Assembly (NCBI GenBank): GCA_026005175.1
Contig: BPKO01000007.1
Span: 1 to 64,000 of the forward strand
Direction: 5' to 3'
Source: Candidatus Tectimicrobiota bacterium
GTDB taxonomy: Bacteria > Tectomicrobia > Entotheonellia > Entotheonellales > Entotheonellaceae
Length of the DNA stretch: 64,000 nt
Positions 57,986 through 64,000 of the stretch are shown here, one piece after another. The notes under the pieces were generated by a model. It ran no database searches and had not been told where the DNA came from. It worked only from the letters and a program-made list of their open reading frames with translations. A program made the position numbers and the translations under genes. Position 1 is the stretch's first letter; the number at the start of each line of letters is the position of its first letter.

Positions 57986-58914
57986 GCCGGCTCCCCGACG
58001 ATGCGGACTTCGAGCTCGAGCAGGACGCCAAAGGCTTGCCAGACCCGCTGGCGTATCAGGGCAATGAGCGCCTCCACGTCCGCCGCCCGCGCCCCCCCGA
58101 CATTGACGATGAAGTTGGCGTGCCGTGGCGAGACCATGGCGCCACCGATGCGCGTGCCTTTCAGGCCGGCCGCCTCGATGAGCCGTCCCGCTGCAACGCC
58201 CGGCGGGTTTTTGAACACCGAACCGGCGTTGGGCAGCCACAGGGGCTGCGTTCGCTGCCGCTGCCGGTAAGCCTGGCGCATGACGGCTTCGATGGCAGCG
58301 CGCTCGCCACGGTGCAGGCGCAGCCTGGCGGCCAACAGGATGGCCTGGCTCGGGTACGAAGAAGTCCGGTAGCCCAGGCCGAGCGCCGCGACGGGCAGCT
58401 CACTCACGCGGCCATCGGCCAGCAGCAGGCGCGCCGCCACCAGCACCTGGCCTAGCTCGCCCAGCGACGTTCCGGCGTTCATGACCATTGCCCCGCCCAC
58501 CGTGCCGGGGATGCCGTAGGCAAACTCCAAGCCGCTCCAGCCCTGCTGCCCTAACTGAAGCGCCAGGCGCGACAGCGGATAGCCGGCACCCACCTCGACG
58601 AGGGCGGTGGTGTCTTCGGCCATCAGCCGGTACCGGCGGAAGGCCCCGCGCAGCAGCACCACGATGCCGCGAATGCCCCCGTCGCGCACCAGCAGGTTCG
58701 AGCCCCCGCCGAGCACAAAGAGCGGCAACCCGTGCCGGCGTGCCACCGCCTGCAGGCGGCATAGGGCCGCCAGGTTCTCGACGGCCACCAGCGCCTCGGC
58801 CGGACCGCCAATGCGCCACGAGGTGTAGCGGGCCAGAGGCACACCAAAAGCCTTGTCCCCGGGCACTTCGCGCAGCAGGGCGGGAAGATCGACCCGTGCC
58901 GCCTGCGGGCTCAT
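57973..58914 (-). CDS. murB: UDP-N-acetylenolpyruvoylglucosamine reductase
   Basis: MurB makes UDP-MurNAc with FAD and NADPH. The 313-residue product has the FAD-binding LGGGSNLLVRDGGIRGIVV, YGIPGTVGGAMVMNAG, the type II motif GYRTSSY and NAGSVFKNPPGVAAGRLIEAAGLKG with the catalytic Ser. IGGAMVSPRHANFIVNVG follows. ATG 58914 overlaps the murC stop as ATGA, so the two are coupled. It precedes ftsQ. Confidence 0.96.
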   Translation of the reverse strand: MSPQAARVDLPALLREVPGDKAFGVPLARYTSWRIGGPAEALVAVENLAALCRLQAVARRHGLPLFVLGGGSNLLVRDGGIRGIVVLLRGAFRRYRLMAEDTTALVEVGAGYPLSRLALQLGQQGWSGLEFAYGIPGTVGGAMVMNAGTSLGELGQVLVAARLLLADGRVSELPVAALGLGYRTSSYPSQAILLAARLRLHRGERAAIEAVMRQAYRQRQRTQPLWLPNAGSVFKNPPGVAAGRLIEAAGLKGTRIGGAMVSPRHANFIVNVGGARAADVEALIALIRQRVWQAFGVLLELEVRIVGEPACSE

Positions 58915-60294
58915 GGCTCCGCCTTCCCCGTGAGGTGGGTCACAAACGCGCGGCTTACTTTCCACACGTCACCGGCCCCCAAGGTAAGCACCACGTCGTT
59001 TTCCCGCACGCAGCGGCGCAAGAAAGCCACCGCGGCATCGTGGTCAGGCAGGTAGTACACCTCGCGCTGGCCGTGGCGTTTGATGCCCTCGACGAGCAGC
59101 GCCGTCGTCACCCCCGGCAGCGGCGGCTCGGCCGCCGGATAGATGTCGAGCAGCACCAGCACGTCTGCCTCGTAAAAGGCGGTAAAAAACTCGTGCTGCA
59201 AGAGCTGCGTGCGCGTATAGCGATGGGGCTGAAAGACGACCACCAGGCGCGCCTCCGGCCACACCGACTTTGCCGCCCGCAAGGTCTGCCGGATCTCCTC
59301 CGGGTGGTGCCCGTAGTCGTCCACCACCGTCACCCCCCCGGCGGTGCCGAGGATCTCGAACCGCCGGTGAATGCCGCTGAACTCCTCCAGAGCTTTGGCA
59401 ATAGTGGCCAGGGGCAGCTCCAGCTCGCGACCCACGGCAATGGCAGCCAAGGCATTGGAGACGTTGTGGACGCCCGGCAGGTTAAGGGAGAAGTGCCCCA
59501 GGCGCTGCCCTCTATAAAAGACGTCGAAGTACGAGCGGGTACCGACAAAACGCAAGTCACGGGCCACGTAGTCGGCCTGGCTGGTTAGCCCGTAGGTGAT
59601 ATACCGCCGGTGGATCTGCGGCAGCAGACTCTGGATATTCGGCTGGTCAAGGCACACGACGCTGCAGCCGTAAAAGGGCACTTTGTTGATAAACTGCACG
59701 AAGGCCTGTTTGATGGCCTCAAGCGAACGGTAGAAGTCCAGGTGTTCGGCATCGACGGTGGTCACCACGCCGATGGTGGGCGACAGCAGCAGAAAAGACC
59801 CGTCGCTTTCGTCGGCTTCAGCTACGAGATAGGCGCCCTGTCCCAGCCGCGCGTTGCTTCCCAGGCTTTTGAGCCGCCCGCCGATGACCACGGTGGGATC
59901 GAGTCCGCCGTAAGCCAAGGCGGTGGCGATCAGCGAGGTGGTGGTCGTTTTGCCGTGGGTGCCGGCGACGGCGACGCCGTACTTCATGCGCATGAGCTCG
60001 GCCAGCATTTCGGCCCGCGGAATCACCGGAATGTGTTGCTCGCGCGCCGCCACGATCTCCACGTTGTCGGGCCCTTACGGCCGCTGAGACCACCACCACA
60101 TCGGCGCCGCGCACGTGGGCGGCGGCGTGCCCCTGGTACACCACGGCTCCCAGCTGCTCGAGACGACGGGTGACTTCGGACTGGACGAGATCCGAGCCGC
60201 TGACCGTGTAGCCTAAAGTCAGCAGGACTTCGGCGATCCCGCTCATGCCAATGCCGCCAATGCCGACAAAATGCACGTGCTTGGTTTTGCGCAT
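58911..60294 (-). CDS. murC: UDP-N-acetylmuramate--L-alanine ligase, one frame break
   Basis: MurC adds L-Ala to UDP-MurNAc. The start [25 protein letters not shown] is typical. [22 protein letters not shown] is the ATP loop, and [26 protein letters not shown] and [16 protein letters not shown] follow. The frame breaks in GGGCCC near 60069-60074; removing one base yields [19 protein letters not shown], which matches the family. Corrected length ~460 residues. It lies between murG and murB. Confidence 0.95.
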
Positions 60295-60305
60295 CGCCTT
60301 TCCCT

Positions 60306-61388
60306 TTACTGGCCTATCACCCGCAGGCAGGCGTTGACAATCGCTGCCGCCGCTTCCGGCCGCCCCAAGCGCCGGCTGTTGGCTGCTTGCTCTAGCAGGC
60401 GAGCCGGCTGCGCGAGCACGGCAGCAAGCGCTGCGGCAAGCCGCGCTCCAGAGAGTTCCCCATCCGGAATGACCTCGGCAGCACCGTGTTGCTGCAGGGC
60501 GGCGGCGTTGCGCCACTGGTGGTCATCTGCCGCGTGCGGGTAAGGCACCACAATGGCCGGCCGGCCACAGACGGTCAGCTCTGCCAGGGTACTGGCACCA
60601 CCGCGGCACACCACGAGATGAGCCCAGCGGTAACACGCTGCCATGTCGTGGAGAAACGCCGCCACCTGCGCCTCGAAGCCCCTCTGGGCGTAGGCGGCGC
60701 GGACGCGGGCCACCTCGGCAGGGCCCGTCTGGTGCACGAAGGCCAGCTGCTGCCGGTAGGCTTCCAGCAGCGGCAGCGCCTCGATCACGGCTTGGTTGAT
60801 GCGATGCGCTCCCTGGCTGCCGCCGCACACGAGCACGTGCAAGCGGCACGTCAGGGGAGGCAGCGCGGCCGTGGCCAGGGCGCGGATCTCGGGCCGCACC
60901 GGGGTCCCCGTGCACAACACCGGCGCCCGGGCAAGGAAGGCCTCGGTGTCGGCAAAGGACGTGCATATGAGCTGCGCATAGCGGGCCAGCCAGCGCACCG
61001 TCAGCCCAGGCACGAGGTTCTGCTCGAGCAACACGCGCGGGATGCGCCGTAGCGCCGCTGCCAAGACCACCGGGGCCATCACGTAGCCGCCGGCGCCAAG
61101 GACCAGCTGCGGCTGCAGCCGGCGCAATAGCCTCAAAGCCTGCAGCACCCCTCGTCCGAGAACCCCCAGGGCCCATAGCTGGGCCCCCCGCGGGCGTCCC
61201 TGCAGGGGCTCGACCCGCACCGCATGCACGGCAAACCCCTCGCGCCGCACCAAATCGAGCTCCCAGCCGCCGCGGCGCCCCACAAACACGATTTCGGCAT
61301 CCGCCACGCGCGCCTGGAATTCCCTGGCCACGGCAATGCCGGGGTACACGTGTCCGCCGGTGCCCCCGGCGGCGATCACCAGCCGCAA
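60306..61388 (-). CDS. murG: Lipid II synthase MurG
   Basis: MurG transfers GlcNAc to lipid I at the inner face of the membrane. The ~360-residue product has [75 protein letters not shown] and [13 protein letters not shown], the donor-binding motif. I prefer TTG 61388, which gives M-RLVIAAGG and has AGGAGG eight bases upstream; GTG 61397 would sit directly on that site. It follows ftsW. Confidence 0.95.
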   Translation of the reverse strand: MRLVIAAGGTGGHVYPGIAVAREFQARVADAEIVFVGRRGGWELDLVRREGFAVHAVRVEPLQGRPRGAQLWALGVLGRGVLQALRLLRRLQPQLVLGAGGYVMAPVVLAAALRRIPRVLLEQNLVPGLTVRWLARYAQLICTSFADTEAFLARAPVLCTGTPVRPEIRALATAALPPLTCRLHVLVCGGSQGAHRINQAVIEALPLLEAYRQQLAFVHQTGPAEVARVRAAYAQRGFEAQVAAFLHDMAACYRWAHLVVCRGGASTLAELTVCGRPAIVVPYPHAADDHQWRNAAALQQHGAAEVIPDGELSGARLAAALAAVLAQPARLLEQAANSRRLGRPEAAAAIVNACLRVIGQ

Positions 61389-61401
61389 GCGCGCCACCTC
61401 C

Positions 61402-62496
61402 TCAAGTCTCCTGGGCCACGCTGAGCATGGTGCCAATGGCCAGCAGCGTCGTCACCAGGTTCGAGCCGCCAAGGCTCAGCAGGGGCAAAGGCAAGCCCTT
61501 CGTCGGCAAAAGGCCGGTCACCACCCCCAGGTTGGTGCTGATTTGCACCGCCAGGGACAAAAACACCCCCAGCCCCAATAGCGTACCAAACGGCTCTTGA
61601 CACCGCAGGGCAAGACGCAGAATGCGCCACAGCAAAAGTCCATAGAGCAGCAAAAGAGTTATTGTCCCAATAAACCCCAGCTCTTCTCCAACCACCGCAA
61701 AAATAAAGTCGGTGTGCGCTTCAGGCAGGTAGAAGAGCTTCTGCTGGCTCCGTCCCAGCCCAACGCCCAGCAGACCACCCTGCCCAAGCGCCAGCGCCGC
61801 CTGCACGGCCTGATAGCCGCTGCCCTGCGGATCGGCCCAGGGATCAACGAAGGCGAGCAGCCGCTGCAAGCGAAAAGGCACGTAGAGCAGGGCCCAGAAC
61901 AGGACCGGTAAGGCGGCCGCGGCGGTATAGCCAAGGAAGCGCCAAGGCATGCCGGCCACGAGCAGGTGCAGGCTTACCGTGACGGCCAACACCACGGCCG
62001 TCCCCAGGTCCGGCTGACAGACGATCAGCAGCGCGCACAGAGCGACCCCCAGCAAGTGAAACAGATACCAGCCCTCAGGCACCCGCCCCGCGCGTTCGTA
62101 CTGGACGGCCAGGGTACTGGCCACCCACACGAGGAGGCTATATTTGGCAAACTCCGCCGGCTGCACCAGAAGGGGCCCCAGCGCCAGCCAGCGTCTGGCT
62201 CCCCCTACCGCCTTGCCCAGGCCGGGGACGAGGACGAGGGCCAGGGCCACCAGGGTGAAAAGCAGGGCCGGGGCTGCCAGGCGACGCTGCACGCGGTAAG
62301 GAAGGGTCCACGCGGCCCACATGGCACCTAGTCCCACCAGCGCCCACTGCAGCTGCCGTTTGACAAAGTAGAGGGAATCGCCGTAGCGCTCCTGGGCGAG
62401 CACCGCACTGGCGCTGTAGAGCATCACCAGCCCCACGGTGAGCAGCAGCAAGGTGAGCGTGAGGAGCACGAGGTCTGTGCGGCGCCAGGCCGTCAT
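61402..62496 (-). CDS. ftsW: Peptidoglycan glycosyltransferase FtsW
   Basis: FtsW is the SEDS-family polymerase of septal peptidoglycan. The 364-residue, ~10-helix product has VGLVMLYSASAVLAQERYGDSLYFVKRQLQWALVG, GGARRWLALGPLLVQPAEFAKYSLLVWVA, CQPDLGTAVVLAVTVSLHLLVAG, GSGYQAVQAALALGQGGLLGVGLGRSQQKLFYLPEAHTDFIFAVVGEELG and LLSLGGSNLVTTLLAIG. These include the catalytic Asp region. It starts five bases after the mraY stop, where murD normally intervenes. Confidence 0.95.
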   Translation of the reverse strand: MTAWRRTDLVLLTLTLLLLTVGLVMLYSASAVLAQERYGDSLYFVKRQLQWALVGLGAMWAAWTLPYRVQRRLAAPALLFTLVALALVLVPGLGKAVGGARRWLALGPLLVQPAEFAKYSLLVWVASTLAVQYERAGRVPEGWYLFHLLGVALCALLIVCQPDLGTAVVLAVTVSLHLLVAGMPWRFLGYTAAAALPVLFWALLYVPFRLQRLLAFVDPWADPQGSGYQAVQAALALGQGGLLGVGLGRSQQKLFYLPEAHTDFIFAVVGEELGFIGTITLLLLYGLLLWRILRLALRCQEPFGTLLGLGVFLSLAVQISTNLGVVTGLLPTKGLPLPLLSLGGSNLVTTLLAIGTMLSVAQET

Positions 62497-62501
62497 CGTC
62501 C

Positions 62502-63588
62502 TCACCGCAGTTTTAACGTGCTCAGGCTCAGGAGCGCCAAAATAATGGCGATGATCCAGAAGCGAACAATCACCTTGGGCTCTTCCCACCCCTGTTCTTC
62601 GAAATGGTGGTGGAGGGGTGCCATGCGAAAGACGCGTCTGCCGGTGAGCTTAAAGGAGACGACCTGCACGATGACCGACAGCGTCTCGATGACAAACAAG
62701 CCCCCGATGAGGAGCAGCAACAGCTCATGCTTGACGAGGACGGCTACCGTACCCAGCGCACCGCCCAAGGCCAAGGCGCCCACATCGCCCATGAAAATCT
62801 GCGCCGGATAGGCGTTGAACCAGAGGAACCCTAGGCTTGCCCCCACCAGGGGCCCCGCAGAAAACGGCGAGCTCTCCTGCCCCAGGCACATAGGGAATGT
62901 TCAAGTAGGCGGCAAAGCGAGCATGGCCGGCCACGTAGGCAATGCCTGCATACGCAAAAGCCGCGACGCTAAGCGGTCCAGTGGCCAGCCCGTCTAGTCC
63001 GTCGGTCAGATTCACGGCGTTGCTGGTGCCTACAATCACACAGATACTGAAGGGGAAGTAAAACCATCCCAGGTCGGGCATGACCTCTTTGAAAAACGGC
63101 ACGGCCAGCCGCGTGACCTGCCAGCTCGGGTCGGCCAGGAGGTAGAGCAGCCCAGAGACCACAGCAGCAACGAGCACCTGGAGAGGAAACTTGTGCTTGG
63201 CGCGCAGCCCCGCCTCGCTACGCCGCGAAATCTTGCGGTAGTCGTCCCAGAAGCCAATGGCGCCAAAGGCCAGCGTGGCCCCCAGCGCGAGCCACACCTG
63301 AACCACCGTGAGGTCAACCCACAGCAGGGTCGACAAGCACAGGGCGCCCAGGATGAGCACCCCTCCCATGGTCGGGGTTCCTGCTTTGACGTAGTGCGAC
63401 TTGGGGCCATCGCGGCGAATGATCTGACCGATTTGCCACTTTTGCAGCCACCGGATCACGTAGGGCCCCAGGAGCAAGCTCACCAGCAAGGCGGTCAGCG
63501 CCGCGTAGGCGGTACGAAAGGTGATGTACCGAAAGACGTTGAACGCCGAAAAGGTTTGGTGGAGCGGGAAAAGAAGGTGATACAGCAT
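62502..63588 (-). CDS. mraY: Phospho-MurNAc-pentapeptide transferase MraY, one frame break
   Basis: MraY makes lipid I from UDP-MurNAc-pentapeptide and undecaprenyl phosphate. The ~360-residue, ten-helix product has [71 protein letters not shown] and [28 protein letters not shown], covering the catalytic Asps and His cluster. The frame breaks in GGGGCCCC at 62849-62856; one base fewer joins FCGA to LVGASLGF. Start ATG 63588 overlaps the murF stop. Confidence 0.95.
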
Positions 63589-64000
63589 CAGTGCCCCTTT
63601 CCCTGGGCACCCAGCCCTTGCACCACGCGTTCCATGGCCATCCCCCGTGAGCCTTTGACCAAGACGACATCCCCCGCCTCGAGGAGCCGCCGCAGCACGG
63701 CCAGTGCCGCCTCGTGGTCCTCCACGCATACGATTCGGGGCCGCGGCATGCCGGCGGCTGCCGCCCCCTCGGCCATATGGCGCGCCAGCGGCCCGACCGT
63801 AATCAAGTAGGCCAGTCCGCTGCGGGCGGCCACCGCGCCAATTTCCGCGTGCAGGGCCGGTGCCGCTTCCCCCAGCTCGAGCATATCCCCCAGCACCGCC
63901 AGGCGCCGGCCTGCGCCTTCTAGCCGTTGCACGAAGGCCAACGCCGCCTGCATCGACTGCGGATTGGCGTTGTAGGTGTCATCCACCACCACCACCTCGC
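63588..64000 (-). CDS. murF: UDP-MurNAc-tripeptide--D-Ala-D-Ala ligase, C-terminal part
   Basis: MurF adds D-Ala-D-Ala to complete the pentapeptide. The visible C-terminal part has VVVVDDTYNANPQSMQAAL, LAVLGDMLELGE, and GDVVLVKGSRGMAMERVV, typical of MurF. The gene continues past the end of the window. Its TGA overlaps the mraY ATG. D-Ala-D-Ala would come from a ddl elsewhere, since none is in this cluster. Confidence 0.93.
   Translation of the reverse strand, partial: EVVVVDDTYNANPQSMQAALAFVQRLEGAGRRLAVLGDMLELGEAAPALHAEIGAVAARSGLAYLITVGPLARHMAEGAAAAGMPRPRIVCVEDHEAALAVLRRLLEAGDVVLVKGSRGMAMERVVQGLGAQGKGH

Overview
The window is a GC-rich (roughly two thirds G+C by eye) stretch of a Gram-negative bacterial chromosome. 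Outer-membrane genes (lpxC, lptE, a lolA-like gene, rseP) sit among conserved translation, replication and cell-wall genes, nearly all on the minus strand. Gene order (rplS, SPOUT methyltransferase, trmD, rimM, rpsP, ffh; YlxR fused to L7Ae; a short EF-Ts) suggests a deeply branching Gram-negative lineage of the Desulfobacterota, NC10, Tectomicrobia or Nitrospirota kind. I cannot assign a phylum from the sequence alone.

Layout. 1-670: AT-rich end of an unrecognised gene that enters from outside the window. 760-5035: mobile-element graveyard, with a broken IS110-family transposase and a broken IS4-type element that has an intact IS256-family element inserted in it. 5129-13679: pnp, rpsO, truB, rbfA, ylxP, infB, ylxR-L7Ae, nusA, rimP (minus strand, transcribed from rimP to pnp). 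13813-24738: xerD, glnD, phoH, ybeY, mutS, a receiver-domain-LpxC fusion, lolA-like, rseP. 24929-29866: rpsT, then tRNA-Arg, an isocitrate-lyase-superfamily gene, aroA, aroK and a small membrane protein on the plus strand, with holA and lptE between on the minus strand. 29870-36837: an AI-2E-type permease, prepilin peptidase, a pilin-like gene, thpR, pgpA, dxr, cdsA, uppS. 36935-45564: frr, pyrH, tsf, rpsB, rpsI, rplM, yraN, rnhB, rplS, SPOUT methyltransferase, trmD, rimM, rpsP, ffh. 45648-55061: rpe, rsmB, fmt, def, priA, dksA-like, mtnA, proC, yggS. 55121-64000: division and cell-wall cluster murF, mraY, ftsW, murG, murC, murB, ftsQ, ftsA, pgeF.

Two points govern how to read it. First, eleven housekeeping genes carry single-base frame breaks, 17 in all. 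Fifteen fit one extra base in a short G, C or T run and two (both in glnD) fit one missing base. The encoded proteins are otherwise well conserved, so I read these as sequence or assembly errors and annotate the genes as whole. Second, the division cluster lacks ftsZ, murD and ddl at the places where they usually lie, with tight gene-to-gene junctions there.

Most noteworthy items: the receiver domain fused to LpxC, the missing ftsZ, murD and ddl, a strong intrinsic terminator placed directly before rimP-nusA-infB, a pilin with a calcium-loop-like motif and low-complexity tail, and the nested insertion sequences. I saw no CRISPR array, rRNA, phage module or defence system.
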